From Brachynemurus nebulosus (Eukaryota; Arthropoda; Insecta; Neuroptera; Myrmeleontidae), in the NCBI GenBank assembly GCA_035578155.1, contig JAPWDM010000011.1, positions 20,808,375 to 20,872,374 on the forward strand: a DNA stretch of 64,000 bases, read 5' to 3'. A program made the position numbers and the translations under genes. Each line of letters opens with the position of its first letter. Position 1 is the first letter of the stretch. Under the pieces are notes generated by a model that saw only the letters and a list, made by a program, of their open reading frames with translations, ran no database searches and was not told the origin of the DNA. This document shows positions 48,565 to 60,699 of the stretch, in pieces.

Positions 48565-48778
48565 GCAGTTGGTCTACTGTGTAATGTACCCGCTGTACTC
48601 TAAACACAAGAGTTCGCGTTCGAATCACACTCGATCCACGTCCTGGTTCATGTTAGCTTGTTATGCAATTTTAAACATTATGAGTTATATCAGCCAGGAG
48701 AGAATAATTTAATGATGGGTGAAAAGCACATAATAGTCTCAAAAGTTATGTGTCTGTACTCATTAAACAGTATTTTTG
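48565..48778 (+). ncRNA. Structured Pol III-type RNA, cluster unit 10
   Basis: A box AGTTGGTCTACTGTGTAATG; B box CGTTCGAATC. Key covariation: CCTGG (48642-48646) pairs with CCAGG (48694-48698), where most units have CCTGA/TCAGG. The nested stem is AGCTTG..TGAGTT. The 3' hairpin is CACATAA..TTATGTG, five positions changed from CAAACAA/TTGTTTG on both sides. It ends CATTAAACAGT followed by five Ts (about 48773). No protein frame overlaps. Among the best evidence that structure, not sequence, is kept. Confidence 0.8.
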
Positions 48779-49126
48779 TTTTTACAATAATTTTCTATAA
48801 GTTAGTGTAGGTAAAAAACCTGATTATTGTAATTTTCCATTTTAAGTGTAGTTTGTAAAATTGAAACTTATAGGTAATGTTTAAATTTTCTTGATTCTCA
48901 GCCTTAGACTAATATTTTTTTCGGTTCAATTATACAAAAAAAATTAAATTATACATATAATTTTGGATTAATTCATAAATATTTTCAAATGTAGTTTTGA
49001 GTTTATAATTTATTATCACATATTATTCTGTTGCGTAAGGGAATATATTTTGTGAATAAACTATAATACTTGTAGGTATTAATACCTCAGTATGTATAGC
49101 AATATAATACGAGAATGTGTTAGACG

Positions 49127-49345
49127 GAGTTGGTCTAGTGTACAGCGCGTTAGTTTGGAAAATACAAGAGCGTGAGTTCGAATCGTAACGCAGTTTATTC
49201 CTGATTAACTGCCCGTTTATTCAATTTCTCAATGGTAATCTGGGTTATACGTCAGGATAGAGTAGAAATTGTGTAATGTTCGCGACCTACAAATAGTTAC
49301 CCCATACTATTTGTGAATTATGAACATTGAACATTTTTTTTTTTT
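49127..49345 (+). ncRNA. Structured Pol III-type RNA, cluster unit 11
   Basis: Most complete unit: A box AGTTGGTCTAGTGTACAGCG, B box GAGTTCGAATCG inside a GCGT/ACGC-flanked arm, ATTCCTGA (49198) with TCAGGATAGAG (49252), nested AACTGCCC/GGGTT, 3' hairpin ACAAATAGT..ACTATTTGT (a fully replaced but perfect helix), CATTGAACATT, then 12 Ts (49334-49345), a textbook Pol III terminator. Upstream TATGTATAG lies about 30 bp before the A box. Confidence 0.82.
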
Positions 49346-49349
49346 GTTT

Positions 49350-50320
49350 TGTTTAGTATAAATGATTTAGTATTTGGGTATAGTGTTAGTATCTGGAGTA
49401 GAAGAGTACTGTTTATTTTTTGTGGATAAGTATATTGTTATTATTTATCTTTTGTTATTTCTAATTTTGTAGCCGATTGAATAAGCCGGTAAAGTTCAAA
49501 ATTTGAAAAGTTTTTTTATTGTTAAAAAAGCTAATTAATATAAGGGTCAAACTGTTTTGCCAAGAGTTCATTAGTAGCAGTTTCATTTCAGTAGTTTTAT
49601 TTACAATACCTATACCAGTGTTAAATATAATATTATATTATTCTGCTGGCTATCACATTTTAGATAAGGTAAAAGTACCAATAATTGATAGTGAACCAAT
49701 AGTAAGTTAACGATTTTCATTTGGTGAATACAGCTTCGCACGTATTTCGTCTGGAATGGGTTAGAATTGCTTGTTAGACCATCTCTAAAAGCAGTTCAAA
49801 TTATAAATACGTTATTGAATTAAAATGAAAATAAAGACAAACCAACAACAACTGCAAATGATTCATTCTCATAAACTTACCTTTCACACAAACTCTTAAT
49901 ATAGCTATATCTCACAAGACCTACTGTCTAACATATTGAAAAAGGATAGTAGAAATTATAATATCTTTTATGTGTGACAAAAGTTTATTTTTGAAATGAG
50001 TCATTTTCTTTATACATATATAAATGTGACTTTAACTACGTTTAATGTAATCTAACAATAAGAGAAGTGTTAAGAACTTAAGAACGTTTTTATTTATTTA
50101 TTTACTTATTTATTTATTTATTTTTTCTTTTAGGTAAGCTGAAAAAAACTGTTTATTGCTTTTAGATTTGAACGGCAGTAGTTAATAGTAACTGGAATAA
50201 AGTTGTTTACGACTAGTTGCATGTTTTTATATTTCTTAACTTTTTAGAAATGGCGAGTGTTAACCACTGCACTGGGTATAAAAAGTTTATATAAAATTCA
50301 ATAATTAACAGGGAGTATTA
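49350..50320. other. Intergenic DNA between cluster units
   Basis: No gene supported; includes a TTTATTTA run near 50090-50125. Confidence 0.4.
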
Positions 50321-50327
50321 AAATAAT

Positions 50328-51252
50328 TTAATCTAACACTAGAATCATACGTTGATCTACGAGAAACAATCATACATCGGCGTCATTTTGACGAATGGAC
50401 TTTTTACGGAGAGTTGAGTTTATTTGCAAAAAACATTTTTTTTACATAACAATACTACAAAAGCGAACAAAATATTTACAAAAATTGGATTTGGAAAAAT
50501 TTTTTAATATAAATATTTATTAATTTTTTTATCAAAGCATATTTTCATTATAAAAATTAGAAAATAGATAAATACATCAATTGTATCATAAGACATGTAT
50601 CAAATAAATAATTAATTTACGAACTATTATGAGTCGGTGGACATATGTGACTTTACAGAATGTGAAATTTCTCGGTCACAAATATTCCCGTAGATATGTA
50701 GTTATTTCCTGATTAGGCACATTTGTAAATTTTCTAAAATTTGTTGGTAATTTTTCGAATAAGATCTCAAAAAATAATAAAAATTAAAATATTTTCCACA
50801 AAATAAATTGTTAATCTTTTATTAAGTCACTTAAAGCGCATTCTTTGGTTTTCGATTCAATATATATTAAAACTTCAGTATTATGTCGTCTCTATAAGTC
50901 AGACAGCTGTAATCACCTTTCATATTATCATTATCATTGAATAAATTAATCATAACATCCATATCTCTAATAAATTTTAGAAACATTAGGAAAACTTTTA
51001 TATGTAAAGTACAAACTCTCTAAAATAAAACATCGGTTAATCATACATCGTCGTCCTTTTGACGCACACTATTTCAATACAAACAAAACGACAGCATCTA
51101 TAAACAAAATTTATACATTTGCTGTGTTATAATAACAAATAAATTAGATAACAGAAGTTTCACAGCAAGCAGGCAACCGACAAGTTGTAGTATTGGAGCA
51201 GGTAGAGAGGTTCGTTCGTCATTTTGACGAGTACGTATGACTCTAGGGTTAA
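50328..51252. mobile_element. piggyBac-type non-autonomous element
   Basis: TTAA at both ends; CACTAGAATCATACGT at the left faces ACGTATGACTCTAGGG at the right. Just inside, CGTCATTTTGACG occurs near both ends (50389, 51220). About 925 bp without recognisable coding. Confidence 0.7.
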
Positions 51253-51820
51253 TTAATTTTTAAAATTTTCTTTTATTAATTTTAATGTTTTAAAAGAGGT
51301 ATTTTGTACTCTATACAACAGTAAAAATTAAAATCTGTATGAATTTATATTCAAGAAGTAAAAATTCGAATAATTATTATACCTACAATGGAAATTAACC
51401 CTTTTCTAAACATACAATTGATGAAAAAATACGTTGGTGACAATTTACTCGTACACTACAGAATGTCTACCTATAGTACTATACCTACTTACAGTATAAT
51501 AGTTTTAATTATATGGGTTTATTTTACATGGTTTTAATTATATACTGTTAACTCTAATATTTCCTTTTTTGCCCGCTTAATCCTCTGTATTTACATGCAA
51601 GTTAAGTTTCAATATACATATGGGGATTTGATTTACCTATGCGATATTTTCGTAAAACGTAATTTCCGCATAAAACAAGAGTCCCCTATATTATATTAAA
51701 ATCTGTTTTCATTATGGCATATAATATTAGAAGGTTATAACCAAATCAATATTACTAAATATATTTTATACACATAGACTCAATTATGTATACGTATAAT
51801 TTAACATAGCTAGTGAATAC

Positions 51821-51852
51821 CACTGCGGTCTAGTGTGTAGAGTATTGGACTC
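51821..51852 (+). ncRNA. Structured RNA unit 12, 5' part (disrupted)
   Basis: CACTGCGGTCTAGTGTGTAGAG (A box) begins a cluster unit that stops at the edge of a 1488-bp palindrome. The 3' part continues at 53341. See the entry there. Confidence 0.75.
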
Positions 51853-53340
51853 ACAAGTAAAGGTCCCGAGGCCGGACCTATCGATTCCGATGAAACTTAA
51901 ATATATTGCAGAACACTAAAAACTAAGGGACACGTATTTTTTTTTATCTGCGGAAAAACGGTTTAAAGGGGTGAAATCGCCCTCCAAAAATTGGGGTAAA
52001 AATTTAATTTTTCAAATATCTCGAAAACAGTAAGAGATAGAGCAAAAGTTTAAATTGGCGATATTACTCTTTTTTAAAGAGCTATCTATTGGTATGCAAT
52101 TTTTTCAAATTACATCAACAAGGGTGGTTGGGGGTTAAAATTTGGGGGTTAATTTTGCAAAAAGGGGGTGAAAAATAAACAATATAAAAATTTTGTTTAC
52201 AGATTTGAAATCTACGTCAAAAAATCTAATTGACCTATTTTTGCTCAATGCCCTAATATTAAGTCTAGGGGTAGTTAACTAAAGGGTGACTATGTCGAAT
52301 AGTCGTACAATTTGGGTATTTCAAGAAGTTCTTCTTCATGGAAAATAGCTTAAGACAATTAGAATAACGTAGAAATGAAATTCTCGAATTCAAAATTGAG
52401 TTTGAGCTACATTGGAGAGGGGGTGAGTCACCCTCTTTAATTACATACTAGTTTATATACACTAATTTTTGCTATTAACACACTGATAGTGGGTAAAATA
52501 ATGTCACAATAAGTGGTTCTGAAGTTGGACTATCATATGTAAGGTCTTTATTAGGTTTGTTTTTTAATGGATATTATAGTTTTCCTTATCGAAAATTATC
52601 GATACCGAAAATTACTTAACCTAACCTAAAATAACGAAACCTAATAAAAACCTTACATACGATAGTCTAACTTCAGAACCATCTATTGTGACATTATTAC
52701 CCCCTGTCAGTGTGTTAATTGCAAAAATTAGTGTATGTAAACTAGTATGTAACTTAAGAGGGTGACTCACCCCCTCCCCAATGTTGCTCAAACTCAATTT
52801 TGAATTCGAGAATTTCATTTCTACGTTATTCTAATTGTCTTAAGCTATTTTCCATGAAGAAGAACTTCTTGAAATACCCAAATAGTACGATTATTCGACA
52901 TAGTCACCCTGTAGTTAACTCCCCCTAGACTTAATATTAGGATATTGAGCAAAAACAGGTCAATTAGATTTTTTGACGTAGATTTCAAATCTGTAAACAA
53001 AATTTTTATATTGTTTAATTTTCGCCCCCTTTTTGCAAAATTAACCCCCAAATTTTAACCCCCAACCACCCCTGTTGATGTAATTTGAACAAATTGCATA
53101 CCAATAGATAGCTCTTTAAAAAAGAGCAATATCGCCAATTTAAACTTTTGCTCTATCTCTTACTGTTTTCGAGATATTTGAAAAATTAAATTTTTACCCC
53201 AATTTTTGGAGGGCGATTTCACCCCTTCAAACCGTTTTTCCGCAGATAAAAAAAAATACGTGTCCCTTAGTTTTTAGTGTTCTACAACATATTTAAGTTT
53301 CATCAAAATCGATAGGTCCGGCCTCGGGACCTTTACTTGT
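51853..53340. mobile_element. 1.49-kb palindromic (foldback) element inside RNA unit 12
   Basis: Begins ACAAGTAAAGGTCCCGAGG and ends with its complement; the arms (about 740 bp each) pair almost throughout around a centre near 52597, with few substitutions. The high arm identity suggests a recent insertion, or arm homogenisation. No transposase coding; frames on both strands (52621-53051) are mirror sequences. Flanks GGACTC and CAGTAC show no obvious target duplication. Confidence 0.92.
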
Positions 53341-53520
53341 CAGTACACATCATACGTAAGTTCAAATCTTATGTGGAGCGACATTCCTGGGACTATATCC
53401 CATTTTAATTAATATTGGATAGTTATGTGGGTGTGAACTCAGGATAGATTATAATTAATGTGTTTAAAGCAAACAACTGGTTCAAAAGTTGTATGTTTTT
53501 AAGCATTAGACATTTTTTTT
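53341..53520 (+). ncRNA. Structured RNA unit 12, 3' part (disrupted)
   Basis: Continues the unit from B box AGTTCAAATC (53359): TTCCTGG (53384) with TCAGGA (one G-U), nested ATCCCA/TGTGGGT, 3' hairpin GCAAACAACTGG..AAAAGTTGTATG, end CATTAGACA then eight Ts. With the 5' part its closing stem is perfect: GTCTAGTG (51828) with CATTAGAC, eight pairs with one G-U, better than the consensus. The unit was intact until the palindrome landed between A and B boxes; it can hardly be transcribed as one RNA now. Confidence 0.8.
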
Positions 53521-53713
53521 CAAAACTAAAGATACGAAAAACTAAACATATATACATATTTGAAACAAATTTTCGTGTAATATTAACGGTATATTAATTG
53601 TTTTTAGGGTTCCGTACCAAAATTGGTAAAACGGAATACTTTTGAAATCGCTTCGTTGTTGATTTTTTCCCAACCTGTTAGATTCAAAAATTTGAAATGT
53701 AGCATAAACATAT

Positions 53714-54678
53714 TACCGTAGACCGGGGTGAATAGGCACGAATTCAGACTTCACACCGTATTTTTTTGTATTTATTTTATGAGTACCTAATCTTTGATAT
53801 ATTAAAAATGTATACGAGGATGGCCACTTTATGACAGTATCCAAAAAATTGTGAAAATATCGGCGGTTTTTGAAAAAATAACAGATATCATATAATTTCT
53901 TCTCTATGAAAAATTGGGGTCAAAAGAGACGGCAAAAGGGTGAATGGGGACAACCTGTAGGGCCGACTAAAATTGAAATTTAAATAACATAACATAATTT
54001 CGAATTTTTTGTATTTGTACATTCAAAAAAGAAATAATACTTGATGATTTTCTGAAGAAATAAACGTAGAATCTAAAATAAAGTTTATAAAACATAGAAA
54101 TGTTATGCTGAATGTGCTTATAAAAATATTGAATAACTTGATAACCTTGAAAGTACTCTCTTCTATGTTCCAATACATGCTTCATCCGTCCCTAATCACC
54201 CCACATTCGTCTCTTTATACTTTTATATAACGTCCCTATTAACCTATACAGTGTCCCTATTCACCCTATTAACTTCTAACTTAGCCAAAATCTCAAGTCC
54301 TCATTATTTTCTCTTAAAAAAATAAAAACAACTAAAAGTCTGCAGTCTTCTTTTTCCAGATATGTTCCAAAATAATTAAATTTTCGATTAAACAACAATT
54401 TATTCATAAGAACACCGAAATAAATAATTTTAAGATAAAGTTTTAAGGAACAAAAAATAGCACAGTTTGAAGACGTGAATCTAAACTCAATTTTTGATAT
54501 TTTTTATTCAACTTCAAGCTTAGTCACTATTGTTACCCGAAGAATAATGATTATACTATAATTTAAGTAAGATATATGTTCACATTTACATTTAGTATTT
54601 TTAAATTAAGTTCATGAATCACATTTTTCGTTTCGTCCCTATTCACCCGCCTGTCCCGATTCATCCCATCCTACGGTA
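53714..54678. mobile_element. TA-flanked TIR element (pogo-like)
   Basis: Ends CCGTAGACCGGGGTGAATAG and GATTCATCCCATCCTACGG are inverted and TA-flanked; GTCCCTATTCACCC repeats lie near the right end. No coding supported; the 72-codon minus frame is not recognisable. The preceding GGGTTCCGTACCAAAA (53608) is a word common in insect repeats. Confidence 0.75.
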
Positions 54679-54796
54679 TAGTGTGATGGTTGAGTTTTAG
54701 ACGTGAAGTATAAAGAATTCGATTTTGATCCTGGAAATTAATTTCAGGAGGTGAATTAAAAAAAAAAATGGAAAAAGAGCATTATGTATGTAGTGC

Positions 54797-54975
54797 AGGG
54801 GTGGCCAACCCGCGGCCCGCCTTGAATTTTTTTTGGCCCGTGAGATTCATCACACTTATACAAAATATATTTATTTTATAATGACCAAGATAGTGTAAAC
54901 CAATATATTAAGAAAATACCCCTGTTGCAGCATCCTGTATAACATAGGGAATCTGGTTCGCTATGTTATGTTAAT
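54797..54975. mobile_element. Truncated hAT end plus CCCTGT-family fragment
   Basis: CAGGGGTGGCCAACCCGCGGC at 54797 is a typical hAT end; no matching right end was found. At 54918 a fragment TACCCCTGTTGCAGCATCC of the palindromic family follows, immediately folding back (GGTTCGCTATGTTATG). Confidence 0.55.
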
Positions 54976-55484
54976 TATCATTGACCTCAAGAAGAGATTA
55001 ACAACACTGGCTTGTCGATGGAACATTCAAATCTACTCCACAGCTTTTCTACCAAGTTTTTACATCGTTTTAAGATATTTGAAGAATTTCATCCTGTGGC
55101 CTATGCACTAATAGAGACCCCACGATAAAATTTCGTATTACAATGCATTTTTTTTGACTTCGATCAACTGTTATTTGAATTACATATTTTATAAAATAAT
55201 CGTCATAAAAATTAACAGCTAATAGTGTAAGAGCCAAAAAGCAATAACAAATTTAAATTTTCACCGGTGTTTTGTTGTAAATTTTGGCAAGAAATTTATA
55301 AATAAAAAAATTTAGTTTCAATTTTTATATTATTAGTGTAAAAATTTCTAAGACCCAAAATATTTCTACAATTTTATTACATAATAAAATGGAAAATTGC
55401 GCGATCTGTGGCTATAATCATAGCTAGAGCTGTGGCAACATAAGTTAGTATAAATATACAGTTTACCAAGTGACTGAAGTATGA

Positions 55485-55719
55485 ATAGCTGGTCTAGTGT
55501 GTAAATACATTGTATTACTGTTCTTGAGGACGTCGGTTCAAATCGCATTCAAGTTTAATAATTATATTCCTGAAGATATTGACACCCAAAATAATTTCCC
55601 TAAATAATTATTGGGGTAGATCTCAGGATAGATTATACATAATATAACACAGTGTTTAACAAAGCAAGTAACTGTTGTATCAGCTATTTGTTAAGTGGCA
55701 CTGAAACATTTTCTTTTTA
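55485..55719 (+). ncRNA. Structured Pol III-type RNA, cluster unit 13
   Basis: A box AGCTGGTCTAGTGTG, B box GGTTCAAATCG. TTCCTGA (55567) with TCAGGA (55623). The nested helix is the strongest seen: CCCAAAATAATT with AATTATTGGGG. The 3' hairpin AAGCAAGTAACTG..AGCTATTTGTT keeps pairing with changes. The end CACTGAAACATT is followed by TTCTTTTT (55711-55718). Unit 14 begins about 90 bp downstream in the same direction. A minus-strand frame overlaps but is a shadow. Confidence 0.75.
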
Positions 55720-55810
55720 TTTCGTAACAGAGCTTAATCTATAAATCGACTATATAAACATCCCGTCACAAGTGAATGTATTCACGTAAGTTGAACGTAC
55801 ATGTTAACAG

Positions 55811-56041
55811 TGTTTTGGTCTAGTGTGTATAGTAGTCAACCTACAATTCGTACAGCACAGACCGCGGTTCGATTCCAGCTACGTACGGTGGACGGTATTC
55901 CTGATAATTACAACCACTTTCAAAAATTCATATTTGATTGGGTGATGAGGTCAGGATAGAATATAAGCAATAGTATAAAAGCAAGTAACCGTTTTCAAAT
56001 GGTTGTTTGATAACATCACTATTGAACATTGAGATTTTTTT
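55811..56041 (+). ncRNA. Structured Pol III-type RNA, cluster unit 14
   Basis: A box TTTTGGTCTAGTGTG, B box GGTTCGATTCC (canonical tRNA form). TTCCTGA (55898) with TCAGGA (55951), nested AACCA/TTGGGT. The 3' hairpin GCAAGTAACCG..TGGTTGTTTG shows A-to-G/T-to-C exchange across the helix. An outer AGTG (55809) may pair with CACT before ATTGAACATT. A seven-T run ends it at 56041. Confidence 0.75.
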
Positions 56042-56079
56042 AAAAAAATTAATTCAAATACTCAGTATTTTATTCCAGT

Positions 56080-57237
56080 TACAGTCAACCTTCGTATAAC
56101 ACGATTAATTCGTACCGTGTTATATCGAAAACGTGTTAAGCGAAACCTAAAAGTAATACAAATTACGATAATGCATTCCATGTTATATCAAAGGCATGTT
56201 TACAGAGTACCGTGTTATATCGAAAGCATGTTAAGCAAAACCTAGAAGTAATATAAATTATAAGAATGCGTTCCGTGTTATAAAATTTAAAACCATAAAA
56301 ATCATATAAAAAATAATTCTATTTCAAGTATTTATAATGATTTTAACAGTTCATTTATAAAAACAAAAACAAACAAAATTTCAATATTTCAGTATAAAGA
56401 AAAATAAGTATAATATTTAATTATAAATAAAAGCAAACATAAAAATTATGAAATAAAAACTAAAAAATTCGTCAAATGTGTGTTTTTGACACGCACTAAG
56501 TAATGTCATCTCAGTGAAAGTGTTAATTTATGATGTTTTGTTAACTCTATAGTTGTTAACTCTACAGCCCTCTTGCGTTTATTCAATATGGATGTACAAC
56601 TCAATAATTATTCAGTTACACAACGATATTAATATGTCATCTTCGATGACATAAAAATACCACTTCCTGCAGTAATAGGAACAGCTGACTATTAATATTA
56701 CTCGTCACTGTCATCTGAAATCACTAGTGGCTTAACTTTTTTTCTTTTAATGGACCGAAAGTCCTCATCACTTTGAATATCTTCATCTTCAAATCTAGCT
56801 GAATTAGCTTCAGACATCAATGTGTTCTTACTTTGTAACTGAGCCAAAACTTCTCGATACGCAGCTAAGCAACTTTGTAGTTCCCTTTTAAACTTTCCAC
56901 TACGTACTACCGAAGGATCTTTTTCTATGAAATGAAATTCTAATTGTTTGGCCAAATCTATTACTTTTTGCACATCATTTAAATTTAAAGAAGACAAAGA
57001 AGGAGAGAGAAGAAAACACCATTTATTGATAAACAGGGGAATCATCTGTTTATATCAACTGAAACAGTGTTATAGAAAAGTTCGTGCTATAATAGGGTTG
57101 TTCAATTTTATTAATTCGTGCTATATCGAAACCGTGTTCTAAGAATATCGTGTTATACGACGGCTGTCGCAATTTCAGTACCGTGTTATATCGAAATCGT
57201 GTTCTAAGAGTACCGTGTTATACGAGGGTCGACTGTA
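56080..57237 (-). mobile_element. Tigger/pogo-type element, internally deleted
   Basis: TA-flanked; ends CAGTCAACCTTCGTATAACACG and GTTATACGAGGGTCGACTG are inverted (classic Tigger form), with further CGTGTTATATCGAAA words just inside both ends. It keeps one transposase-end ORF on the minus strand. Confidence 0.92.
56698..57045 (-). pseudogene. Tigger/pogo transposase C-terminal remnant
   Basis: A 115-codon frame with VQKVIDLAKQLEFHFIEKD, GKFKRELQSCLAAYREVL and a basic/acidic tail RSIKRKKVKPLVISDDSDE, like the C-terminal tail after the DDE domain in CENP-B/jerky-like transposases. The HTH DNA-binding domain and DDE catalytic residues are absent. It is inside the inverted-repeat element and on its minus strand. 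The frame is open to a stop at the element's left part, so decay is recent enough to leave no stops. Not a host gene. Confidence 0.65.
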
Positions 57238-57239
57238 CC

Positions 57240-58070
57240 CAAAAAGTTCGGTTTTTGGGATATATTTGAATCGAAAAAAAATTTTGATTTTCATACGGCG
57301 TTATACTACCCAGCCATGCTGAAAATTGAAGCTTCCTGATATATAATGAGCAAAACTTGAAAAATTTGTAGCTAATTAAATACTCCAAGAAGCCCTATTT
57401 GAAAATGGATTTAAAATTTTTAGTGAGTATTTTAAAATGACTTTCTAATGAGGTGTCGTTTATATACTTTTATTCTAAATAAATTTTCTTGATATTAACC
57501 TTAGAAATTAATTTTTCTTGTAAATAGAAATATTCTTATTTTTGATATAATTTTAATGAAAATTACAAATTAAAAATATATCATCGGCAATTTCACCAAG
57601 TGGTGTAACTGCTAAAATTTTCATCTCCAAACATCATATAGACGACCATCTATATGAAAATCCAGAAAATCTCTTGATTTTTCATTCAACCGATACTGAA
57701 ACAAAATTTTGTAAAATTTGGCTTGTTAAAATGTTAACATATTGTATTCGTACACAGGTCCGATAAGCGGGGATGGGGCAACCAGGGTTGCACCCTCCCT
57801 AGTCGCGATCTCGAAGATAGGGCCCGGGCAAAAGTGAAAGGGGGTTTAAACCATAAAATCAGCAAAATTGCAGCGTAAATTTCTTTGTTAATACCTTTCT
57901 ACTTATTTAAAATCCATATAAACTTTTAAATACAATCGTTTACCTATAATAATTATAGTTTTGATAAGTACCAACTATAAAAACGAATATTTTTGTTGAA
58001 TACTGTTTATTGCGTATACATAATATTATGTACATGTACTATAAATACCCACAGTAGAATGTGTTGAGTA
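57240..58070. other. Intergenic DNA with GC-rich island
   Basis: No gene supported. Near 57756-57845 GTCCGATAAGCGGGGATGGG..GGGCCCGGGC is unusually GC-rich and may be the end of an unrecognised hAT-like element. AAGTGGTGTAACTGCTAAAA near 57599 resembles the 30437 tandem units. Confidence 0.4.
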
Positions 58071-58082
58071 GAACATCTACTG

Positions 58083-58306
58083 GCTCGATCTATAGTGCTC
58101 ACCAGTCACAATAGGTATATAAAATACGTACGGTCCATGGTTCGATTCTTACTGTAGTTAATATTCCTGAGATATGAGCCTATTTTAATTTACCGTGTAA
58201 CTTAGGTTTATTAATCAGGATAGAAAATAATTCAATTGCTCGAATAACAAACAGTCGAGTACACTTAGGCTGTTTGATAAAAAACAATTGAACAATAATA
58301 TTTTTT
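58083..58306 (+). ncRNA. Structured Pol III-type RNA, cluster unit 15
   Basis: Head GCTCGATCTATAGTGC is a diverged A box; B box GGTTCGATTC (58139). TTCCTGA (58164) with TCAGGA (58215). The nested stem is AGCCTA/TTAGGTT, a paired replacement of GCCCA/TGGGTT. The 3' hairpin AAACAG..CTGTTTG is perfect. The end ATTGAACAATAATATTTTTT has a six-T run. The A box drift makes promoter function uncertain although the RNA helices are kept. Confidence 0.7.
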
Positions 58307-58309
58307 GCC

Positions 58310-58960
58310 TAATTTACTCTTAAGGTGAATCGATCACTTGAAATTTTCCAAGTTTAGAATTTGAAATTTTAGTATATTATAGAGAAAGAAGATAAATGAT
58401 GCATTCAGTGAGACTATTTTGAATAATTTCTGACGTGTAGTTTAGAAGAAATAAATTTTCAAAGTTAGAATTTTTAACGTACGAGTAAATGCCAAAGAAT
58501 GATTAGAGGCGAATCAGTGGTATGTATTTAAGTAAGTTGTATCATTAAAAACCAGCTTTAAGATTTAAAAAACTGAAAATTATTTTCTTTTATGTTTTCG
58601 AATCATTAAAAAACTACATATTTTGTTTAATATTGGACGTTTAGTAATTGTAATAAATAGAAAAAAAAAACTATAAAAATGTCATTTTATACTAATACAT
58701 CCATAATATATTTGTGTATGTATTAGTTATTATGTGTGCGTACTTGTCAACTACCAGAATCAAATTCATTACTTTTAAAATTATTAAAATTAGAGGATTG
58801 GATAATAATCAAATATTAATACTGTTACATGTACATATTACAAAATTTAACTTATTTTTCTACACGTAAATTATATTTATTTATAGAGAAAAAAGTAGGT
58901 TTAGTAATTCATTTGTCACAAATTTGTCAGTACTGATCGATTCACTTTAAATCATTTTTT
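58310..58960. other. Intergenic DNA, no gene supported
   Basis: AT-rich with AAGGTGAATCGATCACTTG at 58322 and GATCGATTCACTTTAAAT at 58936 facing each other, possibly the ends of a decayed 630-bp TIR element. Confidence 0.4.
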
Positions 58961-58979
58961 TTTAAATATTAAGATACCA

Positions 58980-59890
58980 TCACAGTGTGATCGGCCGAAA
59001 AATAGTCAATTTTCGCGATTTTTTTTTTTTGGATAGATAGGATGGGGGAATGGGAATGATTTTTTTTTTACGTTTAATACCACTATTTAACAATACAAAA
59101 ATATTTTTTTATTCATTTTTATTTATTCTTTATAATTGTTATAATTTTTTGAAAAAAGTGTCTTTAAAAAAGGGCGGAAATCGGTGCCTACGATTGCGAC
59201 CGCAGTTTTAATTTGGAAAAAAATCAAATAGATTATCAGTCTGTAGGTAAGTCGCTATGTACTTACGGGAGCTTTTTTTTTAAAGCTTCCTATTTTTCCA
59301 CACGGAAAATTATAAAAATTTTGTACTTTCTATTCAAACCGCCGCCATTTTTTTAAAATTTCAAGAAAAAAAAGCTCTCGATAGGTACATAGCGGCTTAC
59401 CTAAGGATTGATATATTTAATTTTTTTTCCAAATGAAAACTGCGGCTGCAATCATGGGCACCGATTTCCGCCCTTTTTTAACCCCTTTACCGGCTATCCC
59501 GAGCACAGCTCGTCATATGAACTATACAACTTGATTGACTCTCCCGACCTGAACTCGCCTCGTGTTGGTAACTGTAAGATGCTGTCATCTGCTATCGTAA
59601 AAGCATTACTAAAGCAAAAATTATCGAATGGATAGGCCATATAATTATGCAATTAAATTAAGTATTTTCAAAGATCATTTTATTTGGTTAGTTTTACATA
59701 AGCCGCTAAAGGGGTTAGACACTTTTTTCAAGAAATTATAATAATTATAAAAAATAAATAAAAAAATATTTTTGTATTGTTAAATAGTGGTAAGTATTAA
59801 TCGTAAAAAAAATTCATCAGTATTCTCCCATCCTATCCATCCGAAAAAAAATCACGAAAATTGATTATTTTTTGGCTATAAAAAATAGTC
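58980..59890. mobile_element. Foldback element of about 0.9 kb
   Basis: Arms mirror each other: AATTTTCGCGATTTTTTTT and CCCATCCTATCC..CACGAAAATTGATTATTTTT, AATAGTGGTA facing TACCACTATT, AGGGCGGAAATCGGTGCC facing GGGCACCGATTTCCGCCC. The right arm is interrupted by a piggyBac-type MITE at 59478-59718. Confidence 0.8.
59478..59718. mobile_element. piggyBac-type MITE nested in foldback arm
   Basis: Ends TTAACCCCTTTACCGGC and GCCGCTAAAGGGGTTA are inverted. The mirror arm shows the empty site with a single TTAA (complement of TGTCTTTAAAAAAGGG), which proves the insertion; the right TTAA reads TTAG by mutation. Overlapping frame is not a gene. Confidence 0.88.
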
Positions 59891-60024
59891 AATTGATCAT
59901 CAAAATGTTATACAGTGAATATTAGTAAAATAATATTCACTGTACCTATAACAATAATTTTTACAACTTTTTGTTGAACTTACATGCGTAGAATGTGTAT
60001 TTGTATGTAGAGTGACTAACAGAG

Positions 60025-60238
60025 AGTCAGTTGGTCTAGTGGATAACGTATTGAATTACGGTACACCAGTGTACGCGTTCGAAACCGCAACCTGACAATC
60101 ATTCCTGGTATCACAGCCCACTTTTGTATTTAAAATACAACCTGGGTTATAAAACCAAGGATAGAATATATACAATGGCCTTTTTAATATATAACCGGAT
60201 TTGAAAGTTGTATATAATTAACCATTGAACATTTTTTT
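60025..60238 (+). ncRNA. Structured Pol III-type RNA, cluster unit 16
   Basis: A box AGTTGGTCTAGTGGATAACG (very tRNA-like), B box CGTTCGAAACC. CCTGG (60104-60108) pairs with CCAAGG (60155-60160) through one bulged A. Nested AGCCCA/TGGGTT. The 3' hairpin is TATATAAC..GTTGTATATA, an almost complete replacement of the consensus arms that still pairs. CATTGAACA then seven Ts. Strong evidence for selection on pairing. Confidence 0.8.
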
Positions 60239-60360
60239 AAACAATAATATTTAAACACAAGGTAATTAAAGGCGTCAACTTTTTTTAAAGTTCTGTTTCC
60301 GCTTAGTAAAATTTGTACCTATCTAACAAAAATAATTTATTAGTAAGACAAATATATGCA

Positions 60361-60420
60361 GGTAACCCTCCTATAACACGATAGATAGGTTCTTGGAAAA
60401 TGTCTGAAATGTGAAAGCGA
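60361..60420. repeat. Solo Tigger-like end
   Basis: GGTAACCCTCCTATAACACG resembles a Tigger/pogo terminal repeat, but no facing end was found. Confidence 0.4.
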
Positions 60421-60699
60421 ATACAAAAAGAAGATTTAGTTCTAAAAATTTTGTTTCAACAGAAATTAATTTTTTTTAAACGACGATTTTTTTTTGTATA
60501 TTCACATAAATTATTTTCATTAAATATATGTAATTATTACAATTCTCCTTTGAATATATCAATTAAAATTTGTAGGTGTAGTTCAAAAATAGACAACAGT
60601 AGAAAAGTTTTGCGTATTGACACCATGAAGGTCATGAGAAATTATGACGAAATGACCAACTGGTACACTATTTTGACAGATAATGCACTTTATATGGAA

